Source of the DNA: Valencia hispanica | Taxonomy: Eukaryota > Chordata > Actinopteri > Cyprinodontiformes > Valenciidae | Direction: 5' to 3' | NCBI GenBank assembly: GCA_963556495.2 | Contig: OY747702.1 | Location: 38,850,180 to 38,914,179, forward strand | DNA: 64,000 nt | Shown here: positions 12,350 to 23,275 of the stretch, one piece after another | Numbering within the stretch: the stretch's first letter is position 1 | Layout: each line of letters starts with the position of its first letter | Position numbers and translations under genes: made by a program | Notes under the pieces: model-generated | Told to the model about the DNA's origin: nothing | Databases searched by the model: none | The model's input: only the letters and a program-made list of their open reading frames with translations

Positions 12350-12960
12350 ATTATGTTTTTTGTGAATGTTGTCTTTGCCTGTTTTCTCTTGTTTTAGCTA
12401 ATGACAGGTCGACTTTGCCTAGTGTTTTGGATCATTGTCTTGTTGGCAATCATCTTGCCATTTTGCTATAATCCTAAACCAACTTCCCTGTGCCTTTTGT
12501 AGATCCCATTTTGAGCTCACACGTCAACAATCCATCTTATAGTCTCACTCTAGAAATTGTGTATTTATCTTCATATCTATCGGTCCTTGTAGATTTATGT
12601 CCTAGTGTAATGTTTTGGCCATAATTTTTGTGCAATTTACTCTAAATGACTTCGCTCCAGATGTTTGATTGGTTGTGTGCTGTTTTGCATATCATTATCA
12701 GCCTGTGTGGCACTGGCAAAGTAACAGCTTTCTTTCAGCAACTCAACCATGTAGCTCATGCCTCAAGTGCCTCCTTATTGTGAGTCCTGTATGTTAGCTG
12801 AAGTTATTTGTTGGTTTTTCTTATGCATCACTAATATTTATTTTCTCAATTCTAGCGACATGTTTTGTTGTTTCCAAAATTTTTCCCTCATCTCATTTAA
12901 GGTTTGAACACTGTGGAATTTTCAGTTTCAATTTCTTAATGATTTATTGTTGCACACATG
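12350..12960 (-). mobile_element. Possible ancient DNA-transposon relic
   Basis: GTGTTTTGGATCATTGTCTT followed by GTTGGCAATC (about 12421..12452) resembles the reversed QDN/QQDND-coding region that reads GGGTCATTGTCCTGTTGGAA in Tc1-like elements. The remainder is too decayed to align by eye and no termini are visible. Confidence 0.3.
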
Positions 12961-14235
12961 AGTCAGGCATAGTATTACAACCACTGTTAGTTGAAGTAAA
13001 TAACACTGATTCTCTCTTTATCGTTGCACCTTTTACTGGGTGGAACGTATTCGGCAGGGGGAGGACTTGATGTGTCACTTACATGCTGCTTTTGCAGATC
13101 ATATTGCCTTGAAGTGTAGTGTGAAGAATATGGATTAGCAGCTCCAAGCCTGAAAGGACAGTCATCAGATTGAAAAAGGTGGATTGCCACCTTCTGGTTA
13201 GGACTGAGTTACTGTCACAAGTGAAAAAGTTAAAGTACTGGTAGAAAACTGGTATAAAATGGAGTCTGACATGCACAAACTTTTCATCTTTAAAGAACTG
13301 TAAAATGAACCAATCTTTTCCCATACTACTAGGTGTTCTGAGTTTGCTTGACTGCCCTCTAGTGGAATCCTCTATTAGCAGTTTTTGAATTATATTGAGA
13401 ACAAAATTGTTTAATCATATAAGAAAAATATTTGACGATAGAATTGATTATTAGCTCAGGAAAATAGAGACATTGGTTATTGGTGAAAAAAAGAATGCAA
13501 GAGATATGTTTTATCAATCACTGTCATGTTTTAGATGTGCTGAAGCAAACACCATGGGATTGCCAAACAAATTCTAAATCCAGAACAAAATTACATCTCC
13601 TTGTAAGTCTCTCCAATCACACAAAGCTGGAGAAATAGTGGAACAAACCCCCTCCTTTTTGTAACATCTGGTTCTGTGCCAATACAGAAATACAAACTGA
13701 CCTCTCTGAGCTCCTCTACATTCTTCTGGGAGGGAAGACAGGAAGTGAGAGTGCTCAGAGTCCAGTTTTTTCTGAGTGTTTGAACCTGTTCACCTGCAGA
13801 AGACGCCTGTCCCCTGAAGCATCAGGGATCTGGGCCTTTGATGCCTTGACAGCACAATGTGTCTGCACAGGTTAAGGGGGAGCTCCATTGTGGTTTTAGT
13901 TTTGCACATTTTCCATCAATTTGACACTAACATTGCAGTTTTCACCAGCACACTGAGAAGAACCAGATATTTTTAAATCCTTCCAGGTCCAGCTAAAATG
14001 CTCAAGCTGTTTGGAATGCAGGTGATAAAGCATCAGGAGACCATCAGTCTTGTAGAAGCTACTGTTTCTAAGCTAAAAAAGAACTATGACTTATAGATAG
14101 GCAGGTGCTGTGTAAATCCCGTGTGGGAAATTATAGAAGTAACATCAACAGCAAGGCAGAAACATAAGTGTGTATATACAGAAAAAATAAATTAATTAAA
14201 TAATAAATTAAAATAAAAAAAAATATATTTATATA
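12961..14235. other. Intronic sequence, no gene seen
   Basis: Includes two small GC-richer patches (about 13020..13330 and 13680..13900) and a very AT-rich run (14180..14235) just before the Tc1 terminus. No exon or repeat recognised. Confidence 0.5.
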
Positions 14236-15500
14236 CAGTGGCTTGCAAAAGTATTCGGCCCCCTTGAACTTTTCCACATTTTGTCACATTACAGCCACAA
14301 ACATGAATCAATTTTATTGGAATTCCAGGTGAAAGACCAATACAAAGTGGTGTACACGTGAGAAGTGGAACAAAAATCATACATGATTCCAAACATTTTT
14401 TACAAATAAATAACTGAAAAGTGGGGTGTGCGTAATTATTCAGCCCCCTGAGTCAATACTTTGCAGAACCACCTTTTGCTGCAATTCCAGCTGCCAGTCT
14501 TTTAGGGTATGTCTCTACCAGCTTTGCACATCTAGAGACTGAAATTCTTGCCCATTCTTCTTTACAAAACAGCTCCAGCTCAGTCAGATTAGATGGACAG
14601 CGTTTGTGAACAGAAGTTTTCGGATCTTGCCACAGATTCTCGGTTGGATTTAGATCAGGATTTTGACTGGGCCATTCTAACACATGGATATGTTTTGTTT
14701 TAAACCATTCCATTGTTGCCCTGGCTTTATGTTTAGGGTCGTTGTCCTGCTGGAAGGTGAACCTCCGCCCCAGTCTCAAGTATTTTGCAGACTCCAAGAG
14801 GTTTTCTTCCAAGATTGCCCTGTATTTGGCTCCATCCATCTTCCCATCAACTCTGACCAGCTTCCCTGTCCCTGCTGAAGAGAAGCACCCCCAGAGCATG
14901 ATGCTGACACCACCATATTTGACAGTATATGACAGATGGTGTGTTCAGAGTGATGTGAAGTGTTAGTTTTCCGCCACACATAGCGTTTTGCATTTTGGCC
15001 CAAAAGTTCCATTTTGGTCTCATCTGACCAGAGCACCTTCTTCCACATGTTTGCTGTGTCCCCCACATGGCTTGTGGCAAACTGCAAATGAGACATCTTA
15101 TGGTTTTCTTTTAACAATGGCTGTCTTCTTGCCACTCTTCCATAAAGGCCAACTTTGTGCAGTGCACGCCTAATAGTTGTCCTATGGACAGATTCCCCCA
15201 CCTGAGCTGCAGATCTCTGCAGCTCGTCCAGAGTCACCATGGGCCTCTTGGCTGCATTTCTGATCAGCGCTCTCCTTGTTCGGCCTGTGAGTTTAGGTGG
15301 ACGGCCTTGTCTTGGTAGGTTTACAGTTGTGCCATACTCCTTCCATTTCTGAATGATCGCTTGAACAGCGCTCCGTGGGATGTTCAAGGCTTGGGAAATC
15401 TTTTTGTAGCCTAGCCTGCTTTAAATTTCTCAATAACTTTATCCCTGATTTAACCCTGAACAGACACTCTGCGGACAAAAACACACACTGGAGATTATTT
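14236..15500 (-). mobile_element. Tc1/mariner element, one terminus lost
   Basis: The left end is a typical Tc1 terminus, CAGTGGCTTGCAAAAGTATT from 14236, preceded by the TA target dinucleotide (14234-14235) and followed by the usual TTTTCCACATTTTGTCACAT. A transposase pseudogene fills 14453..15480 on the - strand. No matching inverted terminus was found to the right of 15480, so the end next to the transposase start has been lost. It is the best-preserved mobile element in the window. Confidence 0.88.
14453..15480 (-). pseudogene. Tc1-like transposase pseudogene (DD34E)
   Basis: Cut-and-paste transposase, inactive here. On the - strand one frame (from 15387 down) contains the helix-turn-helix region (RSAVQAIIQKWKEYGTTVNL, then RQGRPPKLTGRTRRALIRNA) and the first catalytic Asp in VLWSDETKMELL. 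A second frame (14899..14453) contains CFSSAGTGKL, the second Asp in QQDNDPKHKA and the catalytic Glu in NPDLNPTENLW, with 34 residues between the last two. The frames are offset by a frameshift near 14925..14930. Another frameshift near 15415..15420 separates RDKVIEKFKAG from GYKKISQALN, and the true N-terminus is absent (family length about 340 aa). All three catalytic residues survive, but two frameshifts and a missing start make it non-functional. Confidence 0.88.
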
Positions 15501-18189
15501 TAAACTGTACCTTACATTAAATGCATTCGCAGTTACAAAGCATGTCATTACTTCTCATGTGTCTTTTTGTCAAATCTATTATGGTAAAAGATGTTAGATG
15601 TAATGTTAAATAGCATTGGAACTTGCAGTTAGTGCTTTAAATCCAACAGGGGGCCACTTGTGTTGAAAATATCTCTACTTATGTGCAAATACATTCGGTA
15701 TAAGTGCATGTATTATATCTCATTATATATTATTTATTCAGGAGGTCCTCTTTCATTACAACCTTTTAATGTTAAAAAGATTTTAATTATCAGCACTTTT
15801 TTAAAAAGAGACATCCACTAACAGTTAAATGGTTTAAAAGACTGTGAAAGCTGGCAGGGTAAGCTTACTGATAGACTTGCCTAGTGCTTAGTATTTGATA
15901 GAACTGCATGTTTTTGGGCAAAAATCTTTTGATTTATACAACTTAAAATAAAAAAAATCTATATATATAGATATAGAACATTTCCTTTATCCTTTTAGGG
16001 AGTACAAAGTGACTTTATAGTGCTATAACAGATAACGTCTACTATAATAAACTGTGGCATGATCAAAATAAGAAATGCTAAGTCAACATGCTAACACTAC
16101 CATTAGCATGCTACTGTACAATAAACATTTGTAGCTTACATTTCCACCTATTTTTTTCTCCTAGATAATCAGCTTAAGATTTGTAAGATACTGCAGTAAA
16201 ATAATTATATAGCTACCGAGTAAAAGCAGAGTATAACACCTTTCAGGCCATAGGGCCAATACATCAGCAAGAACAGAGATATTTTTTTTATTTTACTCAA
16301 TGCTGCAAGAACAAGTTCAAAGTTCTTTCTTGCTAGGACATTTCCTACCTCATACCTCAGAACTAAAGTGCAGACCTCCCAGGTAGACTTCAAATGTCTT
16401 CCCCGGTAGAGCACAGCCAATTCATTTTTGTCAGACAGCACACAAGACAAAAATTCTGAACAGAAAATACATTAAAACAAGATGCAAGACCATAGTGATT
16501 GTTTTCTTCTGACAGCACTGGGAGAGAGACCACATTTTTCTGTTCCTATAGAGTATATATAGGCTTTAAGTTTACTGAGAAATTGTAATGCAACAGGCTA
16601 TCATTAGTATACTACCACTAATGTTGTTAGCTAATTATTATGATTTTGAAATTTTGATACGTTTTAATTTTTCACCTATTTATTCCCTTGTTGAATGTAC
16701 TAGACCATAATACACCGCAGCTTTGATAAACAAAGTATCAATTCTAACAATAGTATGCTATCAACAGCTGCCAACAGTACTCCTAAGTCTTAAAATGTTT
16801 TAGACTCAATAAAGGTATAGTGTTACCCCACGGTACTGCCCCTCTAATCATCAGGCCGAGCTACAGGATCTCAGAACTTATTAGGAAAATGTGTTTTGAA
16901 AACGTATTTAAATCTGTAACAATGAACACCTTAACCCTATGTTGTAGATTAGAACAAAAAAGTATGAAATGTTGACTTCTGAATAATTTTCAACCTTGCA
17001 ATATCTTTGAAAACGGTTGTTTGGCATGAAAATGTTAACTCATTTCCCAGAATAACTTAAATTACTTTGTCTAGTGAATGTTAGATAGTTTCAACAGTAG
17101 TTCGCGTTTATACGGACGGGGAGAGTTATAACAGTTGAGAGGAAATTTTGTTCTATACATTTCTCAGAGTTATGCATAGAAAATAAATTTTTTGTATACC
17201 TGCTGATTTAGTTTTATGCAATATGTAACTGGGAACATTAGGTGCATAAATAGCCTAATGCTGCACTCAAGTAGAGTTCTAAATGCATAAACAGTTGGCC
17301 ACTGCAATTCGATACTCCACTATGTTGTGAACATCTGAGTGGGTGATAGATTGAGGATTCACACTCTTGATGCCTTTGACAAAGAAAGCAGCTATCAGGT
17401 GATATGGACATTAAGACAGTATATTGACTTCTGTATCTGTGACTACCCTGGGTTACCTTTAGCATATAGACACTGATATTAACGTTAAATCTCCATGGTC
17501 AAACAACCTGCACCTAAACTTTTTTGTCAGGCTTTATTTAGACCTTTTTTTGTAAAGAGATGGAATTGGCATTCACATGTCAATACTGGCTGACTTGGAT
17601 GATATGAGCGAGTGGGTTGCCAACCTGTAGGCTTTTGCAGAGCCAGTAGCTGTTCCTACGGGTGCGTTACTGGTATTTTGAAAAATATGTGATTCTTTTC
17701 ATTCGGACCAGCATCTCACTCACCAGTGTCAGCTTATCATGTTGCAGATTTGACTAGCTTTGGGAAGATTGTAGCTTCCAGTGGCTTTTCAGTTTTCTGT
17801 AGGTGGTTGTACTATTTTGCTATTTTAGTGCAATAATTGTTTAAAAAAATCCTAACAGTTAAAGTTCATGTCTTTGGTTGGAAAATTATGTGACGAAACC
17901 ACAAATGGAAGCGTACTGATAAATATCTTGGGTCTTTGCACAAGCTAGAACAAAGTTTTCTTATATTTCAACACACATAGCTTGATTATGTTGAGATTGT
18001 TTTTTTGAGGAAATGATGACCCCAAGAGGAGTAATCAACCTCTGAGATACCAAAGCATATCCAATAATAGTTCACAGTGGTGGATTTTGTGCAAGTTTGA
18101 TTTACATAGTTGTTTCCACAGTGTTGTAGGCCATAAAATGTTACATTCTTAAGGGATTTAGTTCCATATTAAGATGGCAAAATCATACA
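15501..18189. other. AT-rich intronic sequence
   Basis: No exon or clear repeat. Contains a small inverted repeat CATGCTAA ... TTAGCATG at about 16088..16112 and a TATATATAGATATAGA run near 15960. Confidence 0.6.
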
Positions 18190-18745
18190 GTTGCTGTTAG
18201 ATTTGTCTATTGCACATCCATGATGCAAAATTCGTTCCACCACTTCCCATAGGTGCTCTGGTGGATTGAGATCTGGTGACCATGGAGGCCAGCCATGTAC
18301 AGTAAAGTCTTTGTCATGTTCAAGAAACAGGTTTGAGGTTATTTAAGCTATGCATGCTGTGCATTTAGAGACGGTATTCCGCATACCTTGGTTTCAACAG
18401 CTGACTTTGATTTTCTGGTATTTCAAGTCAATTGGGCCATTCTTCTCTGACATTTTACATCAACAACGCATTCTCATCAACACAACTTTCACTCTGAAAA
18501 AGTTTTCTTTTATGGACTTGTCTTTGTAAATACAACATATGTTGTTTTTTTCCTTTTTTGAAAGCCTCAGAAAATCAGCAATTACATCCTCCTAGCTCCC
18601 ATTTCTGGTGCTTGATTTGAACTTTAGTCATTTATCCACATCGTGTTACCTTAATTTGATTGAGTTGATCCCATGTGATTAGCTGATTGACTATTTGTGT
18701 TACCAAGAAATTGAGCAGTTGTACCCAAAACATTTTAGAAATTTA
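18190..18745 (-). mobile_element. Tc1-like relic of the 'three-percent-type' fish family shared with 21468..22937
   Basis: The + strand shows GTGCTCTGGTGGATTGAGAT with a following CTGGTGACCATGGAGGCC (18253..18290), TTGTCATGTTCAAGAAACAG (18312), GCATACCTTGGTTTCAACAG (18382), a GGGCCATTCTTCTCTGACAT box (18434), and GTGATTAGCTGATTGACTAT with TGTGTTACCAAG (18676..18707). These match, in order, the reversed transposase gene and right end of a common teleost Tc1-like element. Eroded, no open frame; the left terminus is missing. The word in quotes is only a label for this pair of copies, not a published name. Confidence 0.65.
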
Positions 18746-19507
18746 CATTGATATAAATGACCAATTGAATTAAATATGTGGTAAATCAATATGTATTTGT
18801 TTTTAACAGGGTTTGGCCTAAAGTGTTAAGTTAACATTTCTTGGAAAATGTTAACCCTTGAGTAATGTTTCTTTTGTCACAACTTGTGACCTAATAACAC
18901 AATAATAAAGAAAATCTTGGTTGGTGAATCCATCAAAGCAAAATTAACTACATATTATTTAAAGAACAAGAACTTGTATTTGTATTTTCTAAATGTGAAG
19001 AGGTTACTCAGTAAAGAGGCAGTATTATATCACAAGAAAATAAATTAACCTATTTCTGTTACAGGTTTTTGTTCATTGTTTTAACATTTGATTCATATTT
19101 TATGCATAAAATGTTCACTTAAGGACTTCAAAAGATAATAGTCATATGGTATGAGTTCACTTAAACCTAACTTGCTACTATTGAATGACTGCCAGTGTAT
19201 GTTTTGCTTCATCCAGTACATACCATTGTTTCAAAGTCTATCAATTGTTCTTTTTAAAGTGATCAATTTTACTGGACGTAGAGCATTTGTTGTGTGAGGT
19301 CAACGTTTCTCACAGACTGGTTTGTAAATCAAAACACTGGTCGAAATAAAACAATCAATTACCTCCATTAGCAACTCTAATTTTAACCTGAAAGGGATAA
19401 ATTGGGATGAAATTTGACTGCTATGATCCACAGAATCAAGCTAAACTTGAATCAATTTGTTGGATAAAAGAGCATGTTGTTATGAAAAAGTACATAACGA
19501 TACACTG
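18746..19507. other. Intronic sequence upstream of the pcdh9 exon
   Basis: AT-rich with no recognisable repeat. It ends in the acceptor region of the exon at 19544. Confidence 0.6.
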
Positions 19508-19543
19508 ATGCCTCTTTTTTTTTTCTCTTTCTGCTAATTTCAG
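19508..19543 (+). promoter_or_regulatory. 3' splice site (polypyrimidine tract and acceptor) of the pcdh9 exon
   Basis: A run of about 20 pyrimidines (T-rich, then CTCTTTCT) leads to GCTAATTTCAG. CTGATG at about 19505-19510 lies some 35 nt before the exon and could serve as branch point (yUnAy). Together with the GTAAG donor at 19764-19768 this defines the exon ends. Confidence 0.85.
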
Positions 19544-19763
19544 CTGCCCCATCGCCGAGTAACCTTCTCCACCTCCAATCAGGCTCAGGATCTGCAGGAT
19601 GCGTCCCAGCACAGCTACTATGACAGCGGCCTGGAGGAGTCGGAGACCCCCAGCTCCAAATCATCATCAGGCCCACGGATTGGACCGCTTGCACTGCCGG
19701 AAGACCACTACGAGAGGACCACACCCGATGGCAGCATCGGCGAGATGGAACACCCGGAGAACG
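19544..19763 (+). CDS. pcdh9: Internal exon of a delta-1 protocadherin, probably protocadherin-9 (cytoplasmic CM3 exon)
   Basis: Part of the intracellular tail of a homophilic cell-adhesion protein of neurons. Seen: the exon reads in frame 0 from its first base, beginning LPHRRVTFSTSNQAQDLQD, continuing through SYYDSGLEESETPSSKSSS and GPRIGPLALPEDHYERTTPD, and ending SIGEMEHPEN plus one base (220 nt, no stop). It is preceded by a T-rich pyrimidine tract and TTTCAG (AG at 19542-19543) and followed by GTAAGACC from 19764, so the downstream intron is phase 1. RVTF (residues 5-8) fits the RVxF docking motif for protein phosphatase 1 that defines CM3 of delta-1 protocadherins. Known: from memory, PCDH9 carries a nearly identical segment continuing EN-D-LRPLP; the split codon G|AT (Asp) would fit. 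PCDH1 and PCDH11 differ strongly after RVTF, as I recall them. Inference: the remaining exons lie outside the window. The exon itself is near certain; the paralogue is somewhat less so. Confidence 0.88.
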
Positions 19764-20578
19764 GTAAGACCAGGTGGAGTTTCCCTCCCTCTTTGCCTCT
19801 TCTCACCTCCTTCAACCATTCATCAGCCCTGAGGGGAGCAGACACACAGAAACAGGTTCAGAAACCCACAAGCATGCGTTTACACACTTTTCATCACACG
19901 CTCACCTTGTCAGCAGGAAAACTAACACTGTACATGTAATCAAATTCCCACAATTCCCTGCACTGCACACTGTATACCTTTGTTAAAGAGGTGTGCGACC
20001 TCACAGCAGCACAACACAATCAGTATGCAACATAATCAACTCCCACTGCTTAACAAATTAACATCCCAATTATGTAAATCATACTTAGTTCAACCCTCCA
20101 TCAGCTCCACTTACTGAGTCACAGAGGGTGGCTAACGGGAAACACACTAATCCAACACTCATGGCTCCTGGACTTCACTGGTTAGCACTTCCTGAGCCTG
20201 TCATTATGTCTTAAAGAAAAACAAGAGAGAATGTGTTTAAACAGTCAACAGGTATGGAAAGAATCAGCCTTATCCAGTTTACAGACACATTTAGAGGTGC
20301 AATGATGCTAACATCCCCACAGGTACAAACCTAACTGAAGTGTTTTAGCTTTTAAAACAGATGACAGTTACAATAAAACTGAGAACAGCGGAACTGATGG
20401 TACACTCTTAAAATAGTTTCCTTCTATTTTGTTATTGAAACAAAGTGAGAACTGATTTATCTTTTACCACTGTTATTAGTTCACTTTTTGATTTTATGGT
20501 TTGAATGCAAAAAAATATAAAGTTACTAGAGACTTGAACCTGATTTTATCATCCTCTGTGTTTTTTATGTCACTGTAT
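19764..20578. other. Start of the downstream intron
   Basis: Begins with the GTAAGACC donor. The exon frame continues open for about 175 nt to a stop at 19937-19939; this is read-through into intron and would give an alternative short tail only if the donor were skipped. No repeat recognised. Confidence 0.55.
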
Positions 20579-21110
20579 TTAAAGCTGCTGTCCAGAGTAT
20601 TTGAGGGAGAGAGAGATTGTTTGAATCCCACTACCAAGGCCCTTCCCAAAACATACCTCCCCCCTCCCTCTAGCTCCATCTCAACAATTGTGCACATGCA
20701 TCACCTGTGCAGTCACAGTGATTCATAGGGGATAAGCAGCAAGTGCTATCAAGCATTGCCCGATTGTATTTTGTTATGGAGATTTTAGAGGTGAGCGACT
20801 TCTCCATCACTGACGCTCTCTTCCAATATGGCGAATGTAAACAGGAGCGCCCTGTGTGTGCGGCCTCATCCTAACAATACGCATGCAAGTTGATTGACAG
20901 CCAATAAGGTGGAAACTTTAATTCTATTGGCTAAAAAAATTTGGCGGTCAGTGTGAAATGCATAGGGGTCTATGGGAGGAAGGTGGGACTTGGGAAGAAT
21001 AACAAATGTTATGGAGCACTAGCCTTTAATCATAGTTTTGAACCCCACTATCATTTTAAAGATTTATAAAACTTTGATACTTAAATATATTCTCCGGACT
21101 GCAGCTTTAA
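20579..21110. mobile_element. TTAA-flanked MITE with about 24-bp inverted ends
   Basis: The left end reads TTAA|AGCTGCTGTCCAGAG-TATTTGAG and the right end, reverse-complemented, TTAA|AGCTGCAGTCCGGAGAATAT then ATTTAAG. The ends are imperfect inverted repeats, each abutting TTAA (20579-20582 and 21107-21110). The interior of about 524 bp has no transposase and contains TTGATTGACAGCCAATAAGG and CCAATATGGCGAATG. TTAA target duplication is characteristic of piggyBac-type elements, so a non-autonomous piggyBac-like element is the best guess; the terminal bases do not let me name a family. Confidence 0.6.
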
Positions 21111-21816
21111 CACCGGTCCATACAGGAGGAAATGCTCCGATTTGTGAGGGTCTCCCATTGTAATGTTATGAATTACATTATTGCAATGGAAAGTATAGTG
21201 ATAACAGGCGTCAGGAGATAATGCCAAAATTTAGGTTTTTGTCAGAATCCATATTCTATATCCCAGAAAAATTATGCATCATTTCCCAGACTAAATTTCC
21301 CCCCATTAAGGACCAAATTAGTCTCTTTCATCTGGCAATGGTTTTAATAATCTAGTACAGCTAAACATATTGGTACTCAAAACCCATTTCTTTATTATAA
21401 TATAAAAAAATGCCACCTTGTCTGTTTAAATTGGTCTTTTTTGCTTTGGAAACTTTCTTTTTAATGTAAACTCACTGACCACTTTATTTGGTACACCTTG
21501 CTGATTTGGACCCACTTTTTCTTCAGAACCGTTTTTTTCCCCATTGCATAGATTCAAGAAGGTATTTGAGACATATCTACATTTCCAATATGGATTTTGA
21601 GCAAACATTTTTCATCTGCTTGGTCTAGTTTTGGTGGGCCTGAGTGAATTGCAACATTAATTTCCTGTTCTTAGCTGACAGGAGTGACACCCAGTGTGGT
21701 CTCTTGCTGCTGAAGGGCATCTTCAAGTTTGGAAATGTATTCCAATTATAGATGATATTCTGCACACTTTGGCTGTAAGAAAAGATTTTTTGAGCTACTG
21801 CTGACTTTATATCTAG

Positions 21817-22556
21817 GCAAGGCAAGGCAATTTTATTTGTATAGCACACTTTCAACAGCAGGGCAATTCAAGGTGCTTTACATGATTTGGTGATTTAAAA
21901 GAAACACATAAAAGAAACACACATTATACATGATACACAATAAAGCAAGAGAAAAATAAAAAAAAGCAAGAGAGCATGAACACATTTCATACATATGACA
22001 TCAAGCATTTACTCAAAGGCAATTCTAAACAGATGGGTTTTTAGTCTCGATTTAAAGCAGTTCAGAGTTTCAGCAGCTCTACACTCGTCAGGAAGTCTGT
22101 TCCAGATAAGGGGAGCATAGAAACTCAAAGCTGCTTCTCCATGTTTAGTTCTGAGTCTAGGGATGTTTAGTAGGCTAGAGTTGGAGGACCTGAGTGGTCT
22201 TGGTGGTTGGTACCATGACAACAGGTCTTCAACATATTTTGGTGCTAAGCCATGTAATGATTTATAAACTAGTAAAAGTATTTTAAAGTCTATTCTCTGA
22301 GCTACAGGGAGCCAGTGTAAGGACTTTAGAACTGGGGTGATGTGCTCTACTTTCCTGGTTCTAGTGAGGACGCGAGCGGCAGCGTTCTGGATCAGCTGCA
22401 GCTGTCTGATTGACTTTGTAGGCAGACCTGTCAAGATGCTGTTGCAGTAATCAATCCGACTAAAGATAAACGCATGGATGAGTTTTTCTAGGTCGTGTTG
22501 CAAAATCAGTCCTTTAATCCTAGAAATGTTCTTCAAGTGATAGAACGCTGACCTTG
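21817..22556 (-). mobile_element. 5'-truncated L2-type LINE
   Basis: The - strand holds an open frame (22536..22009, continuing upstream as RSAFYHL to about 22553) of the reverse-transcriptase C-terminal region: NISRIKGLILQHDLEKLIHA, FIFSRIDYCNSILTGLPTKS, then the thumb-like HITPVLKSLHWLPVAQRID and FKILLLVYKSLHGLAPKYV, typical of L2/CR1-group LINEs of fish. The 3' end reads TGTGCTATACAAATAAAATT followed by GCCTT repeats, the usual L2 tail. TTTATATCTAG (left) and TTATTGTCTAG (right) may be a decayed target duplication. It is younger than the Tc1 relic it interrupts. Confidence 0.85.
22009..22536 (-). pseudogene. LINE L2-type reverse-transcriptase fragment, open frame
   Basis: 175 codons from the first Met; the frame has no internal stop and ends LKTHLFRIAFE, the normal C-terminus of this polyprotein family. 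Endonuclease and catalytic palm domains are missing, so it cannot act alone. The intact frame suggests a recent insertion. Confidence 0.8.
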
Positions 22557-22935
22557 TTATTGTCTAGTCTCCCACAAGCCTCCCCTTTCTCCTCTGTCCC
22601 CAGTAAGGCATTTCTGTCCCCACATCCCTGATATTTTCGCTTGTTCATACCATTCTTAGGACACCAGAAGTAGACACCATAGTTATGCATAAAATTCCAG
22701 CAGATCAGCAGTGTTTGAAATACTCAGACCAGCCTATCTGACAAATAAACATTCCTCATTCAAAGGCACTTGCATTCCCTTTCTTTCCAATTCGGATGCT
22801 AGGACCGAACTTCAGCAAGTCATCTTCACCCCATCTAGATAGTACAATTGAATAAGTTGCTGCAATGTAATTGGCTGATTCACCATTTGTGTAACAAGCT
22901 GTTGAACGGGTGTGCCTACTAAAGAGGCCGTTCTG

Positions 22936-22936
<1 letters not shown>

Positions 22937-23011
<75 letters not shown>

Positions 23012-23024
23012 ATATATTATATTA
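22937..23024. repeat. (TA)34 microsatellite plus AATAT run
   Basis: 68 bases of uninterrupted TA (22937..23004), followed by imperfect ATATAATATATTATATT. It begins exactly at the right end of the Tc1 relic, whose target site is TA. Confidence 0.95.
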
Positions 23025-23089
23025 CCTGATGTTTCGGAAGCAGAAAACTTGTGCAAACAAGTTTTAAATTAGTTTGACAATGGCTAAAT

Positions 23090-23275
23090 TAAGATGGCTG
23101 GACAACTGCGTCAGAGAGCATCCAAACATGAAGCTGTTGTGGGGTGTTCCCGGTCAGCAGTGGTCAGTATCCATCCCATGTGATTCAAGGAAGGTAGAGT
23201 GGTGGACCAGCAACAGCATCATAGGTGGTCAAGGTTCACTGATGAAAAAGCCCAAGAGTTTCATGATACTAACTT
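23090..23275 (+). mobile_element. Tc1-like transposase N-terminal fragment
   Basis: GGGGTGTTCCCGGTCAGCAG and TGGTCAGTATCCATC (23139..23174), then AAGGAAGGTAGAGTGGTGGA and GGTGGTCAAGGTTCACTGAT, match the helix-turn-helix coding region of another teleost Tc1-like family (the family reads ...CSRSAVVSIYQKW...). It lies on the + strand, opposite to most Tc1 relics here. Only about 190 bp is left. Confidence 0.6.

Larger units (their letters stand above)
21468..22937 (-). mobile_element. Tc1-like transposon relic split by an L2 insertion
   Basis: The left end, ACTCACTGACCACTTTATTT then GGTACACC (from 21469), and the right end, GGGTGTGCCTACTAAAGAGG then CCG (to 22930), are inverted partners of a widespread teleost Tc1-like element. 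Between them, on the - strand, a transposase fragment survives (HWVSLLSAKNRKLMLQFTQA then HQN; 21625..21700), and right of the L2 lie AGATCAGCAGTGTTTGAAAT and ACTCAGACCAGCC. Frames are broken throughout. The L2 occupies 21817..22556. Confidence 0.8.

Noticed and set aside
19599..19832. Longer + frame starting MRPSTATMTAAW over the exon
   Set aside because: It is out of frame with the protocadherin peptide, and the splice signals and the RRVTF...EMEHPEN frame explain the sequence better.
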